A stretch of 6,401 bases of DNA from Thermomicrobiales bacterium (GTDB lineage: Bacteria; Chloroflexota; Limnocylindria; Limnocylindrales; CSP1-4). The DNA is taken from assembly GCA_004525275.1 (NCBI GenBank), contig SPCO01000089.1:1-6401 (forward strand), read 5' to 3'. Numbering within the stretch: position 1 is the stretch's first letter; each line of letters begins with the position of its first letter. Of the stretch, positions 1 to 5,777 are shown piece after piece. Both the position numbers and the translations under genes were made by a program. The notes under the pieces were generated by a model, which searched no databases, was not told the origin of the DNA, and worked only from the letters and a program-made list of their open reading frames with translations.

Positions 1-768
1 ATCGCGCGCAAGGCGTTCGCCCCGGCCCGTATCCCCTTCCCGATCATGCACATCGACACCGGTCTCAACTTCCCGGAGGTGCTCGCCTTCCGCGACCGGT
101 GGATCGAGGAACTCGGCCTGCAGCTCGTGGTGGCCTCGGTCCAGGACGCCATCGATCGCGGCCTGGTCCGCGAGGAGCCCAACGGATCGCGTAACCGGAT
201 CCAGACCGGTGTCCTGCTTGAGGCGATCGAGCGCCACCGCTTTGACGCCCTGTTCGGGGGTGGCCGACGAGACGAGGAGAAGGCTCGTGCCAAGGAGCGA
301 GTCTTCTCGTTCCGCGACGAGTTCGGCCAGTGGGATCCACGCAACCAGCGGCCCGAGATCTGGAGCCTGTACAACGGCAAGGTCCACCACGGCGAATCGA
401 TCCGGGTCTTCCCGCTGTCCAACTGGACCGAGCTGGATATCTGGACCTACATCGAGGCCGACGAGATCGCCATCCCGGAGCTTTATCTGGCGGCGGATCG
501 CGAGGTCGTGGAGCGCGGCGGGATGTTCTACGCGGTCAATGAGTTCATCCCGCTCCGCGATGGCGAACAGGCGCGGACCCGCCGGGTCCGGTATCGGACG
601 ATCGGCGATGCCAATCTGACCGCCGCCGTCGAGTCCGACGCCGATACCGTGGCACTGATCGTCGAGGAGATCATGACCGTGCGGATCACCGAACGTGGGG
701 CGACCCGTGGCGATGACAAGGTCAGTGAGGCCGCGATGGAGGATCGCAAGCGCGAGGGCTACTTCTAG
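1..768 (+). CDS. cysD: Sulfate adenylyltransferase subunit 2 (ATP sulfurylase small subunit CysD), 5'-truncated by the window
   Basis: CysD is the catalytic subunit of heterodimeric ATP sulfurylase. It forms adenosine 5'-phosphosulfate (APS) and pyrophosphate from ATP and sulfate in the cytoplasm, driven by GTP hydrolysis in CysN. The frame is open from base 1, so the gene starts upstream: the first visible residues IARKAF align with LARKAF near residue 47 of E. coli CysD. About 47 N-terminal residues, including the PP-loop SxGKDS motif, are therefore missing. Visible family signatures are HIDTGLNFPEV, FGGGRRDEEKARAKER, WDPRNQRPE, GESIRVFPLSNWTELDIW and the C-terminal KREGYF. The internal ATG at base 46 (MHIDTG) lies inside the conserved fold and is not a true start. 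The TAG stop abuts the cysN ATG, so the two are one operon and probably translationally coupled. The product is certain; only the true start is unknown. Confidence 0.97.
   Translation: MARKAFAPARIPFPIMHIDTGLNFPEVLAFRDRWIEELGLQLVVASVQDAIDRGLVREEPNGSRNRIQTGVLLEAIERHRFDALFGGGRRDEEKARAKERVFSFRDEFGQWDPRNQRPEIWSLYNGKVHHGESIRVFPLSNWTELDIWTYIEADEIAIPELYLAADREVVERGGMFYAVNEFIPLRDGEQARTRRVRYRTIGDANLTAAVESDADTVALIVEEIMTVRITERGATRGDDKVSEAAMEDRKREGYF
754..758 (+). promoter_or_regulatory. Likely ribosome binding site of cysN
   Basis: A GAGGG Shine-Dalgarno-like core sits within the last codons of cysD, 10 bases before the cysN ATG at 769. The core overlaps the cysD codons for the terminal REGYF. This supports the 769 start and coupled translation of the two sulfurylase subunits. 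The spacing is slightly long, so the call is moderate. Confidence 0.45.
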
Positions 769-2034
769 ATGACCCAGGAACTGTTGCGCTTCGCCACTGC
801 GGGCTCCGTCGACGACGGCAAGAGCACGCTCATCGGTCGCCTGCTGTTCGACTCAAAGTCGCTGTTCACCGACCAGCTCGACGCGGTCGAACGGGTCAGC
901 AGGGAACGAGGGAACGATTACACGGATCTGGCCCTGCTCACGGACGGGCTGCGGGCGGAACGCGAGCAAGGCATCACGATCGATGTCGCGTATCGCTACT
1001 TCGCGACGCCGCGGCGCAAGTTCATCGTGGCCGATACCCCCGGCCACATCCAGTACACCCGCAACATGGTCACCGGCGCGTCCACCGCCGATGTGGCCGT
1101 CATCCTGCTCGACGCACGGCGTGGGATCACTGAGCAAAGTCGCCGGCACGCCTTCATCTCCACCCTGCTCGGTGTGCCGCACATCGTCGTATGCGTGAAC
1201 AAGATGGACCTCGTGGACTTCGACGAGACCGTCTTCGAGAGCATCCGCGCCGAATTCGGCGAGTTCGCGACCCGTCTCCGCGTGCGGGATATGACCTTCA
1301 TTCCCGTCTCGGCACTGCTCGGCGATAACGTGGTGAGCCGCTCGCCGAACACACCGTGGTACGACGGCACCACCCTGCTCAGCCACCTTGAGCGGCTGCA
1401 CGTCGCCAGCGACCGGAACCTTGTCGACGTGCGCTTCCCGGTCCAGTACGTCCTCCGTCCGCAATCGACCGAGGTCATCGACTACCGGGGCTATGCCGGA
1501 ACGGTCGCCTCGGGCGTCCTGCGACCGGGTGATCGGATCATGGCTCTGCCGAGCGGCCTCGAATCGACGATCGCCACGATCGAGACCGCCGATGGCCCGG
1601 TCGAGGAGGCTTTCCCGCCGATGGCCGTGACCATTACCCTCGCGGACGACATCGATATCGGGCGAGGGGACATGATCTGTCGCCCGCACAACCTGCCCTC
1701 GGTCGTCCAGGACATCGACGCCCAGATCTGCTGGATGGACGAGAGCGCGGCCTTCTCGGTGGGCCGTCGATATGCCATCAAGCACACGACCCGTTGGGCT
1801 CGAGCCGTGGTCAAGGGCATCTCCTATCGGATCGACGTCAACACCCTGCACCGAGTCGAGGATGCGACCGAGCTTGCCCTCAACGAGATCGGCCGGGTCC
1901 AGTGGCGGGTCACTCAGCCGCTGTTCGTCGATGCCTATCAGTCGAATCGCGAGACCGTCGCCTTCATCCTCGTCGACGAGGGGACGAACAAGACCGTGGC
2001 AGCGGGCATGATCATGCGCGGCTCGGGCGCCTGA
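769..2034 (+). CDS. cysN: Sulfate adenylyltransferase subunit 1 (ATP sulfurylase GTPase subunit CysN)
   Basis: CysN is the regulatory GTPase partner of CysD; its GTP hydrolysis drives APS synthesis. The 421-residue product carries all translation-factor-type GTPase motifs: G1 GSVDDGKST at residues 12-20, the GLRAEREQGITIDVAYRYF switch I region at 60-78, G3 DTPGH at 89-93, G4 NKMD at 144-147 and a G5-like SAL at 181-183. EF-Tu-like beta-barrel domains follow, ending in the typical NKTVAAGMI segment. It is about 50 residues shorter than E. coli CysN (475). It has no C-terminal APS-kinase domain, so it is a stand-alone CysN rather than a CysNC fusion. The ATG directly follows the cysD stop and has a GAGGG upstream. 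No cysC or cysH lies downstream, where the gene order turns convergent. EF-Tu or SelB are excluded by the CysN-specific VDDGKSTLIGRLLFDSK stretch and the pairing with cysD. Confidence 0.97.
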   Translation: MTQELLRFATAGSVDDGKSTLIGRLLFDSKSLFTDQLDAVERVSRERGNDYTDLALLTDGLRAEREQGITIDVAYRYFATPRRKFIVADTPGHIQYTRNMVTGASTADVAVILLDARRGITEQSRRHAFISTLLGVPHIVVCVNKMDLVDFDETVFESIRAEFGEFATRLRVRDMTFIPVSALLGDNVVSRSPNTPWYDGTTLLSHLERLHVASDRNLVDVRFPVQYVLRPQSTEVIDYRGYAGTVASGVLRPGDRIMALPSGLESTIATIETADGPVEEAFPPMAVTITLADDIDIGRGDMICRPHNLPSVVQDIDAQICWMDESAAFSVGRRYAIKHTTRWARAVVKGISYRIDVNTLHRVEDATELALNEIGRVQWRVTQPLFVDAYQSNRETVAFILVDEGTNKTVAAGMIMRGSGA

Positions 2035-2095
2035 CCAGCGCCGGGCCGGCGGAACGCGTCGATCCGCGGCTCGCTGGCATCAGCCCGTAGGCGAG

Positions 2096-2111
2096 GCCAG
2101 ATCGGTCTGGC
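2096..2111. terminator. Hairpin between convergent genes, possible terminator
   Basis: GCCAGA, a TCGG loop and TCTGGC form a perfect 6-bp inverted repeat in the 98-base gap between the cysN stop and the thioesterase stop. Its position suits a bidirectional terminator. Neither side carries a T-rich tract, so it is not a canonical intrinsic terminator. In sequence this GC-rich such a repeat may also arise by chance. Confidence 0.3.
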
Positions 2112-2132
2112 GAGACCCGCCGAGGACGCCAT

Positions 2133-2879
2133 TCATCCGGTTTCGAGCCGGGCGCGCAGCAGGTCCATATCGGCGGCGTCGCTGATCCGACACGACCATC
2201 GGCCCCTGCTATCGCGCCAGACGCTTGACGCGACGCTGGCGCCGGGTTCGGCGGCGCTTGCGTACTCGAGTCGCGCCAGGCGCGGGACGGCGCGGACCGC
2301 GGCCGGATCGTCGGCCGCCATGACCGCCTCGTCAAGCCAGTCCGCGTAGATCGCGTTATTGACATGGTCCATCGGATCCAATTCCTGCGGTCGGACCCTC
2401 ATGTGGCCGTGAACGGCCTCGTCCGGGACCTCGCCGAGATCGACCCGGGCCAGGCCAAAACGCGCTGGCGGCGCGCCGAAGGCCGCATCGAATTCGGGCG
2501 GGATGCGGGTCGGTGCCCCGCGGCGGTCGAGCAGCACCCAGTCGATGTGGACCCAGGCGACCAGCTTCGCGTTGGTATCGACGAACTCGGTGCGACGGCG
2601 GGCCCAGACGCGCCGCCAACCGACGACCTCGGTCGTGCCGACGAGGTCGGCACCGACCGGTATGGGAGCGAGGACCGCCACCTCGGCTGCGCGAACCAGC
2701 CAGTTGATCCCTCGCTCGGCATACCAATCACGCCCAAAGCCCCGGATCGACGAGTGGTAGCCGGCCAGATCCTGCGTGTAGCGCAGGAGGACTGAGGTCC
2801 GAATCAGGCCGTCGGGCGTGCATTCATCGAACCTGACCCGGTATGGCGAGGAACAGGTGTCGGGTGCGCGATCCGTCAC
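2133..2879 (-). CDS. Acyl-ACP thioesterase-like protein (two hotdog domains)
   Basis: This is a 248-residue cytoplasmic protein of the acyl-ACP thioesterase type, inferred to hydrolyse an acyl-thioester to free fatty acid and carrier. The first hotdog repeat runs from about residue 12 to 130 and opens with YRVRFDECTPDG, followed by a helix with YTQDLAGYHS. The second covers about 150-248 and holds the family motif ELDPMDHVNNAIYADWLDE (D168, H172, N174, N175), equivalent to the D-x-N-x-H-VNN region of plant FatA/FatB, with Met at the usual Asn position. The length is shorter than plant FAT proteins but fits bacterial ones. I chose the GTG start at 2879 because it forms a GTGA overlap with the stop of the gene upstream. 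The reading frame stays open to 2972, but that extension lies inside the neighbour and looks non-conserved. No Shine-Dalgarno is visible, as expected for coupling. It is the last gene of the minus-strand block. Substrate chain length is not predictable; a 4HBT-type acyl-CoA thioesterase is the alternative. Confidence 0.82.
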   Translation of the reverse strand: MTDRAPDTCSSPYRVRFDECTPDGLIRTSVLLRYTQDLAGYHSSIRGFGRDWYAERGINWLVRAAEVAVLAPIPVGADLVGTTEVVGWRRVWARRRTEFVDTNAKLVAWVHIDWVLLDRRGAPTRIPPEFDAAFGAPPARFGLARVDLGEVPDEAVHGHMRVRPQELDPMDHVNNAIYADWLDEAVMAADDPAAVRAVPRLARLEYASAAEPGASVASSVWRDSRGRWSCRISDAADMDLLRARLETG

Positions 2880-3556
2880 CGGGCGGGGAGGGCCAGTGCG
2901 TCGAGGGACTCGATCGTGACGAGCCCGGTTGCGCCATGCGGCGCGCTCTGTCGGGCCAGTCGGACCTCGCACGATCGGCGGGCATCGAATACGACGAGTG
3001 CCACCGTCAGGCGTTCGTCCTCATCGCTGGCGTGGGCCCGGGCGTCGTCGAGCTGATGGAGGACATCCGCGTTGATGCCGCGAGCTCCCCACTTGCAGTC
3101 ATACGCCTCAGCTGCGGGTGCCGCTTCAACGGTGACGTCATACGGATGGATCTCGGCGGGCACGCCATCGAACAGGATCCGGCGCTCGCGCTTGACCGCG
3201 CCCGGCACCGACCGGCGCATCAGGAGTTGAGCGGTCAGCTCCTCGACCAAGGCGCCTCGGACCTGGCTGCGCACCTGTTCGCCTCGGTCGGCCACCGCCA
3301 ATGAGGCCTGGAGGATCGCCTCGGAGCGCGCCAAGACGGTCGCGTCATCGGTCGCCCCAGACCCGAATAACGTCGGAAACATCGCTCGCCAATGGTCCGG
3401 TTCAATCGTTTCGCCATTCATCACGGCCCGCGCGAGAACCCGCTCAGCCGGGTTCGCATCGGCCAGGAGGACCGCACAGCGGCCGACCAGCGGATCGGCC
3501 TGGATCCCGGCGTACACGACCGAGCGAGCATCTTGCGCGGCATCCTGGAACCTCAC
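2876..3556 (-). CDS. Hypothetical protein with a PD-(D/E)XK nuclease-like motif pattern
   Basis: I do not recognise this 226-residue protein as a named family. From about residue 100 it shows a pattern like the PD-(D/E)XK restriction-endonuclease fold. A helix carries E105/E106 (VEELTAQL), and a strand-like segment ends in PYD (D140). A second segment carries YDCKWG with D153 and K155, and then comes a helix with Q168 (VLHQLDDARAHA) and a hydrophobic strand (TVALVVFDA). The 12-residue spacing between D140 and D153 suits that fold. The N-terminal half (about 1-95) has no motif I can name. No signal peptide or membrane segment is seen. The GTG start at 3556 overlaps the upstream TGA by four bases (GTGA); an upstream ATG at 3607 would give a 54-base overlap and is less likely. 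Its own stop overlaps the thioesterase start in the same manner. Nuclease activity is inference only; the motif could be degenerate or coincidental. Confidence 0.7.
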   Translation of the reverse strand: MRFQDAAQDARSVVYAGIQADPLVGRCAVLLADANPAERVLARAVMNGETIEPDHWRAMFPTLFGSGATDDATVLARSEAILQASLAVADRGEQVRSQVRGALVEELTAQLLMRRSVPGAVKRERRILFDGVPAEIHPYDVTVEAAPAAEAYDCKWGARGINADVLHQLDDARAHASDEDERLTVALVVFDARRSCEVRLARQSAPHGATGLVTIESLDALALPAR

Positions 3557-3855
3557 GGTCGTTCGCCCATCGCGATGAGGACGACCTGCGGGAACGTGGA
3601 CAACCAATCGATAGCCCGATGCGGGTCCTCGATCCGGCCGATCTCATCGATCGCCCGGTCGGTCGCCTCGCTCGCCTCGTCTGGGGCAGGCGCGTGGCCG
3701 CGATGCTCGACGACATGGTCGAACCGCGCTCGCCACGCGTCCGCAAGGTCGTTCACATACGACCATTCGTCCTCGACCGTCTCGCCCAACTCGGCCAACT
3801 CCGCGTAGGCATCAAGCGCCCGGTCGATGAGCTCCTGGAACGTCTCACCAGCCAC
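3553..3855 (-). CDS. Small, strongly acidic hypothetical protein
   Basis: This is a 100-residue protein of unknown family. It has 24 Asp/Glu, 8 Arg and no Lys, giving a net charge near -16 without His. The N-terminal 50 residues look helical with a heptad-like run (FQELIDRALDAYAELAEL). The C-terminus is more hydrophobic (FPQVVLIAMG). No signal peptide or transmembrane segment is present. The start is GTG at 3855; an in-frame TAG lies 12 bases further upstream, so the frame cannot extend. No clear Shine-Dalgarno precedes it. Its TGA stop overlaps the GTG start of the nuclease-like gene by four bases, so the two products are probably made together and may interact. The acidic character and position before a nuclease-like gene could fit an inhibitor or chaperone role, but that is speculation. 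Confidence 0.65.
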   Translation of the reverse strand: MAGETFQELIDRALDAYAELAELGETVEDEWSYVNDLADAWRARFDHVVEHRGHAPAPDEASEATDRAIDEIGRIEDPHRAIDWLSTFPQVVLIAMGERP

Positions 3856-3891
3856 CCGACCAGCCTAACGCGTCGGCATCAGGCCGGAGCG

Positions 3892-4161
3892 TCACGTCGC
3901 GCGGATGAACCGCTGACGCAGCCCGTGACTGGCCGCAGGCCGGTGCGTCCGATCGTCCTGACTTCGACGGAGGAGGGCCAGGAGCTCTCGTCGCGCCCGC
4001 TCATCCCAGGCCCGGGAATAGATCTTGACGGCCTCTGCACGGAGACGGTTGGCCTGGTCGCGATCCCCGCTGGCCGACAACTCACCAACCAGGTCGAGGA
4101 CGGCCCGGTAGAGACCTGGGAGTTCCTGGGCAGCGGGGTTCGGCTCCATCGGGCCAAGCAT
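3892..4161 (-). CDS. Short hypothetical protein (helical, Arg-rich C-terminus)
   Basis: The product is about 89 residues from the ATG at 4161. The central part (QELPGLYRAVLDLVGELSAS, then a segment with RLRAEAVKIYSRAWDERARRELLALLRR) looks like two amphipathic helices, followed by a basic tail rich in Arg and His. I do not recognise a characterised family; no catalytic motif, signal peptide or membrane segment is visible. Start choice is uncertain. The frame is open up to a GTG at 4263, which would overlap the acylphosphatase gene by 23 bases. However, codons upstream of about 4170 lose the strong third-position G/C bias seen downstream (ACA, ACT, GAT, AGT, CTT, TAT, TTT), suggesting non-coding sequence. 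ATG at 4149 and GTG at 4194 are other candidates. It lies between the acylphosphatase and the acidic small protein on the same strand, 36 bases before the latter. Confidence 0.6.
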   Translation of the reverse strand: MLGPMEPNPAAQELPGLYRAVLDLVGELSASGDRDQANRLRAEAVKIYSRAWDERARRELLALLRRSQDDRTHRPAASHGLRQRFIRAT

Positions 4162-4240
4162 GGCCCCGGCGGCTGTCGCAAAGGAATAGCCCACCCGTTC
4201 CCGAGGAGGCGCCGAAAGGGTCAACGGCCCGAGACTCGGA

Positions 4241-4531
4241 TCAGTCGCCCGTGTGTGCTCCACTCCGTACGCTGAACGTCCCGAATGATCCCGTGGCGGG
4301 CATCCAGGCGATGCTGACCCGCTCGACGGTGGCCGCGGGCGGACCTTTGCGCAGGCGCGCGATCAATGATCCGAGGTCGGTCTCGGAGCCTTCAGCGACA
4401 CAGCGAACCGACCCTTCAGCGGTGTTCGCAACCCAACCTGAGAGACCGAGCGCGGTAGCCTCGCGGAGCACGAAGTATCGATACCCGACACCCTGCACCC
4501 GGCCGATGACGTTCACATCGACGCGGCGCAT
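4241..4531 (-). CDS. acyP: Acylphosphatase
   Basis: Acylphosphatase hydrolyses the carboxyl-phosphate bond of acyl phosphates in the cytoplasm. The 96-residue product has the normal family length and the complete signature GRVQGVGYRYF at residues 10-20, with catalytic Arg18 in the phosphate-binding loop. It is followed by LGLSGWVANTAEGSV with catalytic Asn36. A GSETDLGSLIARLRKGPP helix segment and the strand VERVSI complete the ferredoxin-like alpha/beta sandwich. The ATG at 4531 gives the standard N-terminus just before the first beta strand. A GTG four codons upstream (4543) is an alternative, while the longer open frame to 4678 runs inside holB and should be discarded. The gene begins 25 bases after the holB stop on the same strand. 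Assignment to the family is secure; the physiological substrate of bacterial acylphosphatases is generally unclear. Confidence 0.95.
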   Translation of the reverse strand: MRRVDVNVIGRVQGVGYRYFVLREATALGLSGWVANTAEGSVRCVAEGSETDLGSLIARLRKGPPAATVERVSIAWMPATGSFGTFSVRSGAHTGD

Positions 4532-4556
4532 GCCTAGATCCACTCGAGCGCGGCCG

Positions 4557-5768
4557 TCAAGCGGCGGCGCGTCGGCCCGGCCAGGCCAGGACCAACGCAT
4601 CGAGGATGAGCTCCGGCGAGACATTGGCGGCCAGCGCCTCGGCCGATCGTCCGATCCGGCCCAGGAAACGTACGACATCGGCGGCGTCCACCCCTGAAGC
4701 CGTCGCCCCCAGCTCGTCGATCAGGACGGTGTCATGGATGGATCGAGACCCTCCGGCGCCAACCAGGATCAAGTCGCGAGCAACATCGGACCACAGGCCG
4801 AGCAGGACCTCGACGCCCCGTCGACGGTCGGTCGCGGGAGTCCGAACGGAGGTCGAGACGAGGTCATCGGCGTCGCCGTCCGCTCCTGTATCCGGGCCGG
4901 CCTCGAGCTCCGACCCGACCTGGGCCAGCGCTGTAGCCCCGCCTCGACGACGTCCGCGCGGTGACGATCGCGCGAGAGCCTGGTCGTCGGTGGCGAGCGC
5001 CGTGGCCAGCATGATGGCCCGCGGGATCGCCGCGCGGGCGGCCGTCAGGCGAACGGCGGGGCCGGCATCGGTGAAGTCCAGGAGGAGACGGGTCAACTCC
5101 GCTCGGATCAGGACCGCTTCGGGTTTCCGGGCATAGGCCAGCGCGATGCCGGGTCGGCCACCGGCCAGGCGCGCGAGCCGAGCCGCCGTTGGTGGGTCGG
5201 CCAGCCCGTGATCGTCAAGGATCCCCTCGATGTCGCGCGGACCCAACAGCCCGAGTCGGATCACTGCGCAGCGCGATCTCACGGTCGGCAGGAGGCGTGC
5301 CAGCCGATCGGCGCAGATGACGATCGTGACGCCGGACGGGGGCTCCTCGAGGGTCTTGAGCAGTGCCGTTTGGGCGTCCTCGTTCATCCGGTCCGCCGAC
5401 TCGATAATGGCCACTCGAGCACCACCTTCGACTGGCATGAGGGCCAGATCCGAGATGAGGTCGCGGACACCGCGGTACTTCGCCTCGGGACCGCCGATCA
5501 CGACCTGACGTCCGGGACCGACCGGGCCAAGGCGGTGAAGGTCGGGGTGCGAGCCATGCTCGACCAACCGGCAAGCGCGGCAGTCTCGACAAGGCCGGTC
5601 AGCGAGTGCTGCCGTACAGAGCAGCCCAGCCGCGAGGTCGAGCGCGAGCGTCGTCTTGCCGACGCCGTCTGGTCCGATGAACAGGACGGCCTGTGGCCCA
5701 GGGCCGCGGACCATGGTCGCGACGGCTTGCAGTGCGACCGGCTGACCTCGTGTCCTGGCGCCGTCCAT
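4557..5768 (-). CDS. holB: DNA polymerase III subunit delta' (clamp loader)
   Basis: Delta' is the stator subunit of the clamp loader, which opens the beta clamp and places it on primed DNA. The 403-residue product has an AAA+ N-terminal module with Walker A GPDGVGKT at residues 32-39. A four-Cys zinc module follows (C51, C60, C63, C66, spacing as in E. coli HolB), then the delta'-typical SHPDLHRL. A degenerate Walker B IIESADRM lies at 121-128, LLKTLEEPP at 136-144, a sensor-1-like VICAD segment and the clamp-loader SRC motif at 165-167. The HPD segment, the degenerate Walker B and the length argue for HolB rather than DnaX. The C-terminal collar region is interrupted at about 267-317 by an Arg- then Asp/Gly-rich low-complexity stretch, making it about 70 residues longer than E. 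coli HolB (334). The ATG at 5768 follows the upstream stop by nine bases; no Shine-Dalgarno is evident. Acylphosphatase follows after 25 bases. Confidence 0.93.
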   Translation of the reverse strand: MDGARTRGQPVALQAVATMVRGPGPQAVLFIGPDGVGKTTLALDLAAGLLCTAALADRPCRDCRACRLVEHGSHPDLHRLGPVGPGRQVVIGGPEAKYRGVRDLISDLALMPVEGGARVAIIESADRMNEDAQTALLKTLEEPPSGVTIVICADRLARLLPTVRSRCAVIRLGLLGPRDIEGILDDHGLADPPTAARLARLAGGRPGIALAYARKPEAVLIRAELTRLLLDFTDAGPAVRLTAARAAIPRAIMLATALATDDQALARSSPRGRRRGGATALAQVGSELEAGPDTGADGDADDLVSTSVRTPATDRRRGVEVLLGLWSDVARDLILVGAGGSRSIHDTVLIDELGATASGVDAADVVRFLGRIGRSAEALAANVSPELILDALVLAWPGRRAAA

Positions 5769-5777
5769 CGACGTCGG

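Noticed and set aside
853..1851. 332-residue open frame on the minus strand inside cysN
   Set aside because: It is an antisense shadow of a certain gene. Its composition is rich in His, Asp, Arg and Gly with no recognisable domain, as expected in GC-rich DNA.
2880..2972. Upstream extension of the thioesterase to 2972
   Set aside because: The extra 31 residues are Arg/Pro-rich, lie within the neighbouring gene and lack family similarity; the GTG at 2879 in a GTGA overlap is the better start.
4219..4224. TTGACC on the minus strand upstream of the short hypothetical gene, resembling a -35 box
   Set aside because: No -10-like hexamer lies at 16-18 bases; the nearest AT-rich stretch (TATTCC) is about 30 bases away.
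3301..4275. 324-residue open frame on the plus strand across the small minus-strand genes
   Set aside because: The predicted protein is Arg/Pro/Ser-rich without motifs. The minus strand here has gene-like GTGA overlaps, a motif-bearing protein and a continuous operon order, so the minus-strand reading is preferred. These minus-strand calls are still less certain than holB or acyP.
4532..4678. Upstream extension of acylphosphatase to 4678
   Set aside because: It adds 49 residues of Ser/Arg/Trp-rich sequence, mostly inside holB, and the family normally begins a few residues before the first beta strand, matching the ATG at 4531.
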